Source of the DNA: Sergeia podlipaevii
Taxonomy: Eukaryota > Euglenozoa > Kinetoplastea > Trypanosomatida > Trypanosomatidae
Direction: 5' to 3'
Length of the DNA stretch: 64,000 nt
Assembly (NCBI GenBank): GCA_030849805.1
Contig: JASANZ010002248.1
Coordinates: 1 to 64,000, forward strand
The position numbers were made by a program, and so were the translations under genes. Shown one piece after another: positions 46,510-56,449 of the stretch; position 1 is the first letter of the stretch; each line of letters opens with the position of its first letter. The notes under the pieces are model-generated. The model did not search any database and was not told the DNA's origin. It saw only the letters and a list, made by a program, of their open reading frames with translations.

Positions 46510-49500
46510 TCAAGATGATAAGCAAAACAAAGAGTCAGACACACAGGAAGACTCCACCAAGCGCCACACACCATGTGGCAGCGACAACAATTCGCGAAAA
46601 TCCCCATCAGACACCATCGCTTCAGAACCTGATAGACGACGACAGTCTCTTCTCTTTTGTTTGCAAAATGGAACTCTGCACCTTCTCCTTTCTCTTCTCC
46701 GCCTTCTCCTTCCTTCAAGTGCAAGATCTGCGACTGAGCTCTTCACAAGCTCCATAGAAAAGTCTGCGAGCTGGGGATCATGACACATGGCCCGCAGTCG
46801 CACGAGACGCAACAAGGGGGGCAGAGAGTCAAGCTGGGAGGGAATGAGCTGCAAGGCACGACGCCATTCACCATGCGCAACGAATATTTCTGCCGCGCAA
46901 GCAAGCGAAACCGCCAATTGATCCCCGCTGCCGCCACGGACTCTTCCTCCATCACCAACACGTTGACGTTCGTCGTCGCCGTTGCAGTCTTTCGCCGTTT
47001 CCGGCTCTGCTAGCGTCAGCAAACGGTGCTGCGCATGCTGCACAGCAGCCATCATCTCTTCCCATATGTCTTTCCCGTCTGTTGTCTCCCCACCAGCGGC
47101 AGCGGACTCTCCGCAGCCAAAGACTACCAGTCGAAGGGCCATGTGAATGCCAATGGGAGACATGAACCGGGTGGAGGACAACTCCCTGGCCGCTACAGGC
47201 CACAAGACGGTCATTCCTTGACGATAAAGGTGATGAATGACAGAGCGCGTGCCAGGTGGTGCACACCCGCCGTGCGAGCTCCACCATAGAGTTTGTTTCA
47301 TGCATTGTTGAGTGGTGCAACCATCGTTGTCGCATTCGCCAAAGTCACTCTTATTATCACTGTTGATACCATTAGTGCCGACTGTGGAAGGCTGGCTGAC
47401 AACTTCTACTCGCACAGACATGTTAAGAAGAGCAGCAGCGGTAGCCAGCTTTTCAATAGCACTCACATGCAATGGCGCTGCTAAACCTATTCCACCCTTT
47501 ATTCCCTGTCCGTTCTGCTTTTGCTGCATAAGGGAAAACATAAACCGCATGGCAGAACTCGGAGCTTGCTCCGCAACAGCCCCCATTGACCTTACTGTGA
47601 GGCATCGAGCACCGATCACAGACACAGAAGATAATAACTGAAGAGCGGATGCTGTTCTGGCGGCTGCAGATGTTGCTGCTCCTTGTGAAACTGCCACGCG
47701 TGTTGCGGCTCGCTCAACAAAAGCACGGAACACAGCAGGGGCCGAAGCTGGAAAGCAATTCTGCACACAGCGCACCGCATCAGCAAAGCGCGCCAATTCA
47801 TTCATAGAGGCAACGGTAGAAGAGACTCTGAGGTCATCGACTGCACAGCAGTTAGGTGGCTTCTTGGTCCTACCGCTTGTAGTCTGCGCACTTTGACTGC
47901 ATTCAAGCAGCTCCACCAGCACGTGCATCTCTGGCAGCACCTCACGTGCCGCTGCCGACTCTAAAACACGCACTGCAGCACTAATCTTGCCAGACTTGAG
48001 CAGCAATGACGCCCACCAAGACGCCATGGCGGCGCTAAAGTGTGGTACTGCATGCGCCACGCGCGGTATCGCTGGCTCCGGCACCGCACACAGGAGACTG
48101 GCAAGGGTGCCTGAAGGTTTGGTGGGTGTGTTCAGCGAATCGCGTGCATCCTCACGACTATGAGATGCAGAGTGTGTCACCGCAAGCATGCCAAGCACCT
48201 CACGGAGCATGCGCTGCTCTTCACGAAGAAGTCGCGGTGCGAGACTCCACGCTCGATCGCTCAGAGGTAAATCTATCCAAGCTGCATTGCCTATTGGGAG
48301 GGGCCTTGGCTGAGCCTCAAAGACTAGCGTGTACTCCGCCTCCCTCTTCTTGCCATGCGTACCCCTCGTAAGACGTTCCATTTGCTTTGTATAAGGGGAG
48401 GCACTCAAGTATAAGACAACATACATCATATCAGGACCTGCTTCATCTATCGAGCGGCCTCGTGTCTGCTGCTGTGCCTGGGGCTGGTACTGAATCTGCA
48501 AAAGTATACGAACTGCAGACAGTGCAACGTCAGTTCCCACTTCACATGCATGCTGCATGACAGTACCGACTTGCTCACGCGTGTTGCACGCGGGAAGCAG
48601 CAGCGCCGCGGTGCGGCCATCGCCGACGCCGAGACGGAAGTGTACGTGACTCGCGAGCTGAATCAAGGACCACTGTGGAAGGCCCCCTCGGCTACTGCTG
48701 TGGTGGCTCTGCATCACCTGCGCGAGAGATTCTGGCGGGGCGAAGGGTGCCTTGTCAAGCGACAGAGCCACCTCCCGACTGCGACGTGTGTAATACAATA
48801 ATACCAAGTTCAACGTGTAATCGCGCAGCAAGGGGGGCATTCTCGTGCAAACGTCACTTAGTGCATGGGAATCTATCTCATCGTTGAGAAGCAGCAGCTC
48901 TCCTACCACAGAGCCAAAGCCTTTCATGTCACTAAGAAGCAAGGATCCAGGGGGTTCACACAAGGGAGGTGCTGAAGCCACAGATTCATAGGCACACGCT
49001 TCGTACATCAACCCAGCACTTTGCATGAGCGCTGCAAGACGCGAGCGGTCCTCAACACACCTTTCCGCCATCAAAAGCACACGATATTGAAAGTCCACAT
49101 AGTCCTTGCCCAGTTTGCTGTGAATAGCCTCCTTCTCTCTAAGGGCAACAGTAAGTACTTCACACATCGCCGATTCATCTAGTCCTCGTGAAGACACCGA
49201 TGGCAATGTTGACTGCGTTGGCGTCGCCTCCGTATAAAATCCATCCAGTGCATTGAGAAGTGCAATCAGTGCCGCAACATCGAGGTGCTGGTGAAGCTCA
49301 GTCGCAACACCCTGCAACATCTTTTCCACTGAAAGACCTCCTGCTAACCACCTGGCCTTCTCCTCTACCGTTGACACATTCTGAATGTAAAAGCACAACA
49401 CCTGCACCTTTGTGTACGTTGGCAAGGCAGTGAAGAGAGCCGCAGAGTCCCATAGCATCTCCCCTGCCATGAGCGCGCAGCCTATGAAGATGTCACTCAG

Positions 49501-50385
49501 TGAACGTCCAGAAGTGTTGACAGGCGCAGCTTCAAAAGAAGAAGGCAAGGGACACAACTTGTGTGACTTATCTCTCTCATCCAATGATACTCGTGCGGCA
49601 GCAGAGATGACGTCTTGAGGAGTAACGAGATTGCTTCTCACCTGTTTGACATACCAACGACTAGTGCGCGCTGCGTTCTTTCTCAGCTCGCTGCTTTGCG
49701 ATGGTGAAGGTGCAACTGAACTCTCCGTGTGGCTGTGCCTAGTACTGTACGCGCGCGCTGGGGTACACTGGGCGGCAACAACGTGTTGAGAAGCACGCAC
49801 CACCACCATAGCATCAGCACCTCGCCGGGTGTTTCCACAAATAAGACAAGGTGGTGACGAGGTGGTGCACAGCAGCAATTCACTCTCTGCGATTGTGGAC
49901 GCATGTGAGAGTCTCCCTATCGCGGCTAAGCTTGCGCCGCACAAGAATGAAGGGGCAAGTTCAGAATGTATAAACCGCACCTTATTATCGAAGACTTCAC
50001 CCGCAAATGAGGAGATGTCACTCACAACTTTAAACATACTACAGACACTGCTGAAGCAATGGCTACCACCACCACCACCACCATTGCTCGCTATATAATC
50101 AGAAAGTAAGGTAGACACTGGCCCTAAATCACGTCGACCAAGCATGATATGTGCTCGTTGGCGAGTAAACACTGCGTCCGGCACGACATAGTGCTCCACT
50201 CGAAGACGATCACTACTGCTACTGCCCTCAGCAGCGTTTCCGTCAAAGCAAGTGAGGTAGCCATGTGCCGAGCTAGCAACACATGGCGTACCATTGTATT
50301 TGCAAGGACGCGTGTGTCTAGTTGTACGCCCGCTATGGAATGTGACGCTACAACCTAGAAAGGTCATTACTCCATGCCGATACAT
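46510..50385 (-). CDS. Large orphan protein, 1291 residues
   Basis: Not recognised. The longest frame after GCVP; codon use is gene-like along its length. The N-terminus begins 'MYRHGVMTFLGCSVTFHSGR', so either the first ATG or the one seven codons on could be used. Cys pairs ('PPCLICGN') occur near residues 178-190. The remainder looks mainly alpha-helical: 'TKVQVLCFYIQNVSTVEEKA', 'AALIALLNALDGFY', 'LLPACNTREQVGTVMQHA', 'ALQLIPSQLDSLPPLLRLVR'. This recalls helical-repeat proteins of kinetoplastid mitochondria (PPR/RAP-like) or mitoribosome assembly factors, but no repeat period could be fixed by eye. The Arg-rich end (about 1230-1250, 'EGRRRRRRERRRCRV') is low-complexity. Function is unknown. 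Confidence 0.78.
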   Translation of the reverse strand: MYRHGVMTFLGCSVTFHSGRTTRHTRPCKYNGTPCVASSAHGYLTCFDGNAAEGSSSSDRLRVEHYVVPDAVFTRQRAHIMLGRRDLGPVSTLLSDYIASNGGGGGGSHCFSSVCSMFKVVSDISSFAGEVFDNKVRFIHSELAPSFLCGASLAAIGRLSHASTIAESELLLCTTSSPPCLICGNTRRGADAMVVVRASQHVVAAQCTPARAYSTRHSHTESSVAPSPSQSSELRKNAARTSRWYVKQVRSNLVTPQDVISAAARVSLDERDKSHKLCPLPSSFEAAPVNTSGRSLSDIFIGCALMAGEMLWDSAALFTALPTYTKVQVLCFYIQNVSTVEEKARWLAGGLSVEKMLQGVATELHQHLDVAALIALLNALDGFYTEATPTQSTLPSVSSRGLDESAMCEVLTVALREKEAIHSKLGKDYVDFQYRVLLMAERCVEDRSRLAALMQSAGLMYEACAYESVASAPPLCEPPGSLLLSDMKGFGSVVGELLLLNDEIDSHALSDVCTRMPPLLRDYTLNLVLLYYTRRSREVALSLDKAPFAPPESLAQVMQSHHSSSRGGLPQWSLIQLASHVHFRLGVGDGRTAALLLPACNTREQVGTVMQHACEVGTDVALSAVRILLQIQYQPQAQQQTRGRSIDEAGPDMMYVVLYLSASPYTKQMERLTRGTHGKKREAEYTLVFEAQPRPLPIGNAAWIDLPLSDRAWSLAPRLLREEQRMLREVLGMLAVTHSASHSREDARDSLNTPTKPSGTLASLLCAVPEPAIPRVAHAVPHFSAAMASWWASLLLKSGKISAAVRVLESAAAREVLPEMHVLVELLECSQSAQTTSGRTKKPPNCCAVDDLRVSSTVASMNELARFADAVRCVQNCFPASAPAVFRAFVERAATRVAVSQGAATSAAARTASALQLLSSVSVIGARCLTVRSMGAVAEQAPSSAMRFMFSLMQQKQNGQGIKGGIGLAAPLHVSAIEKLATAAALLNMSVRVEVVSQPSTVGTNGINSDNKSDFGECDNDGCTTQQCMKQTLWWSSHGGCAPPGTRSVIHHLYRQGMTVLWPVAARELSSTRFMSPIGIHMALRLVVFGCGESAAAGGETTDGKDIWEEMMAAVQHAQHRLLTLAEPETAKDCNGDDERQRVGDGGRVRGGSGDQLAVSLACAAEIFVAHGEWRRALQLIPSQLDSLPPLLRLVRLRAMCHDPQLADFSMELVKSSVADLALEGRRRRRRERRRCRVPFCKQKRRDCRRLSGSEAMVSDGDFRELLSLPHGVWRLVESSCVSDSLFCLSS

Positions 50386-50896
50386 TACCTTTTTCTTTCA
50401 AATATCCTCCCTTTTCAACTATAAAATATACTTTGAAGAAAATGCTACACTATGGCGATTAGAGAAAAAAAAAAATGCAGTCTGTTTTGATTCAATTTGC
50501 TGCAAAATACATTTTTTTTTTTTTAAAGAGAGAGAATGCTTCTTTGCTGAGCAGTGCTCGCATCCTCTAGCTAGCTAGCATCTAAAGCTGCAACATAGAA
50601 AGAAAAAAGAGAAAAAAAAAAGAGGAATCACAGATAATATATTTTTTTAAAAAGATGTATTTGAAAAGTGTTAACACAAGAAAAAACGTCACAGATACAT
50701 GGAGAGCGACATTGTATCCCATCAGGCTCCATTCTGCCAAAAGATGCGGTGTGCTAGCCATTTTATGCTGCTCACTATTCAAAAAAAAAAATATCAACAA
50801 CATACAACACAAAAAAAAAAGGTAGGAAGCAATAAAGTAACAGCCTTTGTGCCTCAACATATATCCATATTTTTGTTTCTCTCCATAAAGCAGTTA
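50386..50896. other. Intergenic region between ZIP and large orphan genes
   Basis: T tract at 50511-50524, A tracts at 50464-50475, 50610-50622 and 50810-50821. Short frames are homopolymer translations. No gene. Confidence 0.65.
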
Positions 50897-52105
50897 TCAA
50901 TGCTCGTGCTCACTAAGGGTAAACATAATGAAAGTAGTTGCCACGCCCAACAAGAGTGTGAACGCCGCCTTAACACCCCGCAGTTCCTCCTGCAGCAGCA
51001 AACTCAGAGAGACGTAGACAAAGGAGCCACTGCCAATTGCCTCAGCCACCGCAAGGGTGTAGTTACCCTTCGCGTTTCCACCCTTTACCGGTAGAGTCTT
51101 GAAGGCGTGTCCGTCCAGTCTCGATTTCGCTGCGTGCACAGCGGCACCTTCGTCTTGTGAATACACAAGAACGGCCAACATGGTGAGTGGTGTTAGCGCT
51201 AGCCACATGATGACACCGCGGGTACACACAATTCTAACAAGTGAGAAAGACCGCTGGTGCTGCTCAGAGCTAGACAAGCTGACACTGGCTGAGGCATCCA
51301 TTATCGCTGATGTCCTCGCCGTTGAAACCTCGCCGTCACTCGTCACCTCTGTGTAACCACCCTGAAGCATCTTCTGCTGATATTCTTTCGCCATAGAGAC
51401 ACCAATGACAAGACCGTCAAAGAAGCGGTGCACGGAGAGTGGCAAGGTGGCGCTAATGAGCGACTGGGCACTCCTCTCAAAGCCAAGAAGCATGCCTTCC
51501 ATCATACCATGGAAGCACATGAGTACAACTAAAATCGTGGCAGTCGAAAAAATCCTCTTCTTTCGAAAGCAGGAACCATCAGTAGTGCTGCTTCCCGACG
51601 TAGCGGCTGCTGCGATGGTAGCTCCGCCAGGAGGGGGGGAGGCACTGTGGGAACCCCGATGCTGCGCATGATGATGCTCGCACCTACTGCTGCCGTCATG
51701 GCTGTGGCCGTGACTACCGTTGTCTAGGCAACGCTCTAATGTAGCAGGGATGAGAACGCCAACCAGCAGCCATACAGACAAGCAGCTAGCCTTCGCTGTG
51801 GCATCTTGCTCAAACGCTCGTGGAAAAAAGTGTACCAGTGCGGTAGTGAGAAGCATGCCGGCGGAGAAGCAGTTAGCCAGCGAGAGGGATCCCGGTCCTT
51901 TGCCAATAATGAGACCAATGCGCACATAGCAGCGGCTAATGAACACGCGCGGACTGTTTGCTTCTTTATGTGCTGGAATAAGGCAAACAAACGGAAACCA
52001 AAGACCGAGCGCGCTAAGAAGTGTGATCCACACTATGCCTAAAAGCTTTACTGCTATTAATGATAGCATTGAAGAAATAGCGCCCCTTTTTGCTTTTGAG
52101 AACAA
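50897..52105 (-). CDS. ZIP-family zinc/iron transporter
   Basis: The 402-residue membrane protein has eight hydrophobic segments in the ZIP (SLC39) pattern. A His-rich loop ('SHGHSHDGSSRCEHHHAQH') between TM3 and TM4 is typical for metal sensing. TM4 and TM5 carry the metal-site motifs: 'CFHGMMEGMLLGFERS' and 'HRFFDGLVIGVS' (ZIP usually HSxxEGxxxG and HxxxEG; here Asp replaces Glu in the second). 'IGSGSFVYVSLSLLLQEEL' is TM7. It should import zinc or iron into the cytosol from outside or an organelle. Start at 52105 (MFSKAKRG) gives a complete first segment, although an ATG at 'SSMLSL' is possible. Confidence 0.86.
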   Translation of the reverse strand: MFSKAKRGAISSMLSLIAVKLLGIVWITLLSALGLWFPFVCLIPAHKEANSPRVFISRCYVRIGLIIGKGPGSLSLANCFSAGMLLTTALVHFFPRAFEQDATAKASCLSVWLLVGVLIPATLERCLDNGSHGHSHDGSSRCEHHHAQHRGSHSASPPPGGATIAAAATSGSSTTDGSCFRKKRIFSTATILVVLMCFHGMMEGMLLGFERSAQSLISATLPLSVHRFFDGLVIGVSMAKEYQQKMLQGGYTEVTSDGEVSTARTSAIMDASASVSLSSSEQHQRSFSLVRIVCTRGVIMWLALTPLTMLAVLVYSQDEGAAVHAAKSRLDGHAFKTLPVKGGNAKGNYTLAVAEAIGSGSFVYVSLSLLLQEELRGVKAAFTLLLGVATTFIMFTLSEHEH

Positions 52106-53008
52106 AGTATAGAAAAAAAAAAATTATGTGTTGGTAGCACAGTTGATGTCTATGCAGTGATGCCTTTTTATAATTATCTTAATACCTAGTTTTCTTTATA
52201 TATATATATATAAACAGACGTGCCCGCGAATAAATATCATGCAAAGGAAAAAAAAACTAAAGTCTAGAGGGAAGGAAAAGTGCGTAAGGCGTGCAAATAC
52301 GTGAAAGTGCGCGCCAACGGCAAACCTTTCAACGTATATGCATAAACAAAAAAGAAACGTTTAAAAAAAAATGTTTCAACGAAACAAAGTAGTGACGAAT
52401 AAGTAAGTAAAAAAAGAAAAATGTAGAGCGACACTAACTCAATGCATTTATACGGAGATCGAAGCAAAAACGATATATAATGATGGGCAACATCCAGTTT
52501 GCCATATCACACTTATCAACTACAAAGGAAATATACAGTACGACTCTTCCGTTCATCATCTGTTTTTTTTTAATGTTGGCAATACATCAGCTCAAACCAC
52601 AAAGATAAGAACTATTATATTTCTGATTTCAATAAAGAACAAAGATAAAAAACATATGATGCGCTACATCATCCTCGTGTCCGTCCCTGCAGAAAAGATA
52701 TATCCGCAGTACAAAAAAGAAAAAAAAAAAGATTTACATATCCAGTACGCACCGACTTAGTAAACATAACTTCCAACCTATATCATTCCTTTTTGAAGGA
52801 GCCCTTCATGTATATATATATTCTCAAGAAAAGTACATCCACTTAGCGTCCTACACCAGTAGGAGTAGATGGAGATAATACAAGTGGAAGAAAAACGACA
52901 CAACAAAACAGAAATGTATCCTTGACACATATTCCCACTTAATCACCCACAATAGCAGAGTGAAGAGAAAAGGCAAAAAAAAAAAGAAGAAAGGAGAAAG
53001 ATATCTAT
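52106..53008. other. Intergenic region upstream of the ZIP gene
   Basis: AT run at 52199-52211, A tracts at 52121-52133 and 52720-52730, and a TATATA run at 52811-52820. Nothing gene-like stays open. It is one of the longer gaps in the minus block. Confidence 0.6.
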
Positions 53009-54298
53009 CTAAAAGTATTTTTTGGCCTGCGCGTCATCACGAAGGTTCATTGCGCGCTCGCGTTCCAGCGTACGAAACAACGGCACCTGCAGCATATATC
53101 CCTCCATCGTTTGTGCGATTAGATCGTCCGTCTTGGGCTTCAACATCTTCGGGGCGGGCGCGCTCTTACCGGAGCGATGACGAGCACGAATGTTGCCGGT
53201 GGTGATCGCCGCATCGATACCACCGCCGTGCACAGCGAGGGTCATGTGAGAGCGAGAATATTCCCTGCGAGGGTCCAAGCCGTGATGAATCGCAGCAACG
53301 TTGCGGTCGTTCTGAGGAATGTGTCCGGCGTAGCCAACGATCTTGTCGTCCAGAAACTTGGGGTAACCGCGGAACATGTCGTGAGAAGTGCCCATATGTG
53401 TGATGGCCTTGCTTTGTACATCGAGGGTTTGCGCAAGATCTTCGCCAGGCAGGCGTGTTGCAGGGGCTTCGTGGAAGCCGTAGTTGTACTCACCGTTGGG
53501 GTTCAGGTGCTCGCACTCCACTAGGTCCAGGTAGTTGCGGCGCACTAGTCGCTTCTCCTGAGCAGCCACAAGTGGCATCTCAACAGCATCCGCCATCGCG
53601 TACTCACCAACAAAAGGCTTCATCACGGGATCGCACGCACGCTTCGTGCGAATCTCCACACCACGCTGCACGCTGCCCACAAGGCCGCCGCGCTGGTCAT
53701 CGTCCACTTTCTCAATCTTGCGCACAGCGCTGTAGAAATCAAGTCGCTGCTCCGGCTGTACATTGCGCGTAGCGGCGTGGGACTCAGACTCCCACTGATT
53801 GGAGGGGTATGCAATGGGCTTCCCCCACGCCTTCAGCTTCGCACCAGAGTCGCTTTGATCGGTGCTGAATCCAGTGAGAGAGGGGACACTATCACCGTCC
53901 GTAGTACGGCCAACATTTGGGTCCTGGTGGAGCTCGTCTACCGTCACAACGCGCTCGCGGTAGCCATCGGCGCTATGCCTCTCCCGTCCCGCCGCAAACA
54001 TGCTCGCTCTGTGCAGAGTACGCATGCCAGTATCACCAGCGGCATCAGACCCAGTGGAGTGATGACTGGCAGCAGAGAGCCTGCCGCCACTGGTAATCGA
54101 GGCAACGCTAAACCGATTAGACTTGTCCACCAGCTTCTCGAGCGGCATGGCGGTATAATCAATATCGTAGGTGGTCTCGAGGGAATGGTGAAGCGCGTAG
54201 GAGCCAGGAGCCTGCAATTCGGGCTGCTTCTTGGGCAACCGTGACTCCAGAGGAGCACGCGTGTTCACACCAGTCTTGAGAGGAATTTCTGAAGTCAT
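53009..54298 (-). CDS. Candidate flagellar microtubule inner protein (FAM166/CIMIP2-like)
   Basis: The 429-residue protein is not a firm match to a family. Residues 1-150 are Ser/Gly-rich. The second half is extended and rich in Gly, Tyr, Pro and His: 'FLDDKIVGYAGHIPQNDR' carries a GYxGHIP motif, the hallmark of FAM166/CIMIP2 proteins that lie inside axonemal microtubule doublets. 'SKAITHMGTSHDMFRGYPK' and 'GEYNYGFHEAPATRLPGEDL' are similar extended segments, as is 'MEGYMLQVPLFRTLERERAM' near the end. A microtubule-lumen location is inferred from this style. Start is the first ATG, MTSEIPLKTG. Confidence 0.5.
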   Translation of the reverse strand: MTSEIPLKTGVNTRAPLESRLPKKQPELQAPGSYALHHSLETTYDIDYTAMPLEKLVDKSNRFSVASITSGGRLSAASHHSTGSDAAGDTGMRTLHRASMFAAGRERHSADGYRERVVTVDELHQDPNVGRTTDGDSVPSLTGFSTDQSDSGAKLKAWGKPIAYPSNQWESESHAATRNVQPEQRLDFYSAVRKIEKVDDDQRGGLVGSVQRGVEIRTKRACDPVMKPFVGEYAMADAVEMPLVAAQEKRLVRRNYLDLVECEHLNPNGEYNYGFHEAPATRLPGEDLAQTLDVQSKAITHMGTSHDMFRGYPKFLDDKIVGYAGHIPQNDRNVAAIHHGLDPRREYSRSHMTLAVHGGGIDAAITTGNIRARHRSGKSAPAPKMLKPKTDDLIAQTMEGYMLQVPLFRTLERERAMNLRDDAQAKKYF

Positions 54299-54699
54299 GT
54301 TCCTATTCCTTTTTTTCGTTTGTTGTGCTTGCGATACCGCGAGTGATATATGCTGAGGAGTTTAAGTGCAATCGGAGAGTAGGCTCTAATGATGTTTCCT
54401 ACTTGCGTTTTCTATACAATTTAGCGAATTGAATCACGCACATACAAATGTTCACGTCACACAGATAGATCAACAAAAAAAAGAGAAAGAAACACGTATG
54501 TTTTTTCATTGTTATTGTTTTTAGAGAGAGAGAGAGAAAGTAAACAAAAAGGTGATAATAATAATAATAATAGTGAGTTTCCTATATACACATACTTTGC
54601 TTAAAAAGATGTCACAGAGGTGATTTTTTTTATTGTTATTGATGACGTACATATATCTATGAGTATGATATTCATTCAAGGGCATCAACCACATGATTG
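54299..54699. other. Intergenic region
   Basis: A GA run at 54523-54538 and an AAT run at 54556-54571 are the only notable elements. No gene. Confidence 0.65.
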
Positions 54700-56001
54700 T
54701 CAATACGCTTGACGGCGGCCACCCCGTTGCCGATCCAATGCCCTCTTCAGTTCCTCGCGCTGCCTGCTCAATGTACCTCGTGCATACTCTTCAGAGGATT
54801 CATGCAGCGACCCAACTTGGAGCAGCTGCTCACAGTCACGCGGCGCTAATGCATCTCTCTGCAAGGGATCACGCCTGGCATGCGTGATGCGTGCTTCTCT
54901 CCACGCTGCCGCCAGCGCCTTTTGTCGCTCTTCCTCGGTCATAGAAGCAAGCTTTTTGTCCAGGCGTTGTTGTTGATCACCATCATCCAGTGGCACCCCA
55001 TGTTGGCTCCTAAAGAGAGCTAGAACAGGATCGGTGCCGTCGTCAAAAAACGAATCTTCAATGATGTGCTTCATACTGGGCCCAAAGACCCTCACAAGCT
55101 CCTCTTGGTACTCAGCAAGCCGTCTCATACGTTGTCCTTCTCGCTGCTGATCCAAAGCCTTCTGAAGCTCTTTTTGCCGTTCACGGCTTTCGCGCTTAAG
55201 ACGCCTATCCTGGAGTTGCATATAAAGTCCCTGTGCTGCTCGAGCGCGCTTTAACACTCCATCAATGCCGTTGAGACCGCGCGGGAGAAGTTGACCGGGA
55301 GGCGGGGAGCGGGAGAGCATAATCGGGTCAGAGGCGGCAGCAACAGAGTGAGGTGCAGCAGAACTTGGTTGAGGTGGATGTGATTCCACACCCAAAGATG
55401 GCGCTCCGCCAGAGCCCGCGCCCGCAATCGAGCTACCGATTGGACTACTCCTCAACTTCTCTGCTTTCACACATCTAGCTTCCGCGACTTTTTGCTCTAG
55501 ATGTTTGAGCCTCACTGATGCTTCTCCTTCTCTTTTTTCATGAATGGAATTGCTCTCTTGTGCCTTCAATGTGCTCAGTCGGTTTAGTACACGAGGCGGG
55601 GGTGGGGGTTGTGATGGCCGCCACACCCTGCAGAGACGACCAAGATCGTCGCAATCCGTGCAATCGATACGCCTCGTACGTGATAGATCTGCAGAAGAAT
55701 CAGCAGGAAAAGTTTTGACATAAGGGGACCCACTGTTCGCGGACCATGCAAGATCATGAGCCAGTGCTCTTCGCACCGCTTCGGATGCAGGGAAGAACTG
55801 ATGATGAAGCGGAACGGGTGACGGTGATGATGGGCAGTAGTATAACTCAGCTATTCCTCCCTTGGAGTTTTCATTACCATTGAAAGTGCCCTCAGAATGG
55901 GCACTGTTCTCGCTACGATACAAGCCCGAGGCGTCGAAGCGTAGCTTATTTATGGGTGTCGTGCCTTGTGGGGGTGACCAACGTCTGTGGTCATCCCACA
56001 T
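54700..56001 (-). CDS. Coiled-coil protein of unknown function, 433 residues
   Basis: Not recognised. The first 130 residues are Ser/Pro/Asn-rich with a Pro run (RPSQPPPPPR). A charged coiled coil follows (about 145-170, 'KREGEASVRLKHLEQKVAEAR'), then a Ser/Gly/Pro linker, and a strong coiled coil at about 260-310 ('LQDRRLKRESRERQKELQKA', 'DQQREGQRMRRLAEYQEEL'). An ordered motif, 'RVFGPSMKHIIEDSFFDDGT', and a further helix with 'LSRQREELKRALDRQRGGRR' at the end complete it. Start at 56001 (MWDDHRRW) was chosen: the frame runs upstream to 56427, but that part is A/T-tract-derived hydrophobic sequence. A cytoskeletal or basal-body role is a guess. Confidence 0.7.
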   Translation of the reverse strand: MWDDHRRWSPPQGTTPINKLRFDASGLYRSENSAHSEGTFNGNENSKGGIAELYYCPSSPSPVPLHHQFFPASEAVRRALAHDLAWSANSGSPYVKTFPADSSADLSRTRRIDCTDCDDLGRLCRVWRPSQPPPPPRVLNRLSTLKAQESNSIHEKREGEASVRLKHLEQKVAEARCVKAEKLRSSPIGSSIAGAGSGGAPSLGVESHPPQPSSAAPHSVAAASDPIMLSRSPPPGQLLPRGLNGIDGVLKRARAAQGLYMQLQDRRLKRESRERQKELQKALDQQREGQRMRRLAEYQEELVRVFGPSMKHIIEDSFFDDGTDPVLALFRSQHGVPLDDGDQQQRLDKKLASMTEEERQKALAAAWREARITHARRDPLQRDALAPRDCEQLLQVGSLHESSEEYARGTLSRQREELKRALDRQRGGRRQAY

Positions 56002-56449
56002 GAAGCAAATAGTGTAATAAATTAATGAAAACAAGTAGTTGCAATCTAGATCTAATTGAAATGGCTCCCTCCCCTCTCTTTTTTTTTGAAGACAAAGTAA
56101 ATATATATATATATATATTTTAAAAGAAAGAATGCATAAAAGTGTTATGTGTAGTTTAATAATGATGATCATAATAATACTTAAAAAAAAAAAATAGCGT
56201 TTGCAATAACAACTAGAATACATGCACAAAAAAAAAAGTAGTGAAAGCATTGCCAACACAAAGTACACTGCGTAGCAAACTATGTGTTTCCCCCCCCCCT
56301 GTCTCGATGGACAGAATTTATTATTCAAAAGATAAGGCAGCACCTGCAACACATCACGCCCACATATATATATAAGCAAATGGAAATTCTCGTTGGCAAA
56401 AGACTCGCCATACATAAAACACGCCAAAAAAAAACCTCAGTCTCCCTCT
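56002..56449. other. Intergenic region
   Basis: An AT microsatellite at 56100-56119, A tracts at 56183-56195 and 56229-56238, and a C run at 56291-56300. No gene. Confidence 0.65.
56100..56119. repeat. (AT)n microsatellite
   Basis: About nine AT units upstream of the coiled-coil gene. Confidence 0.85.
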
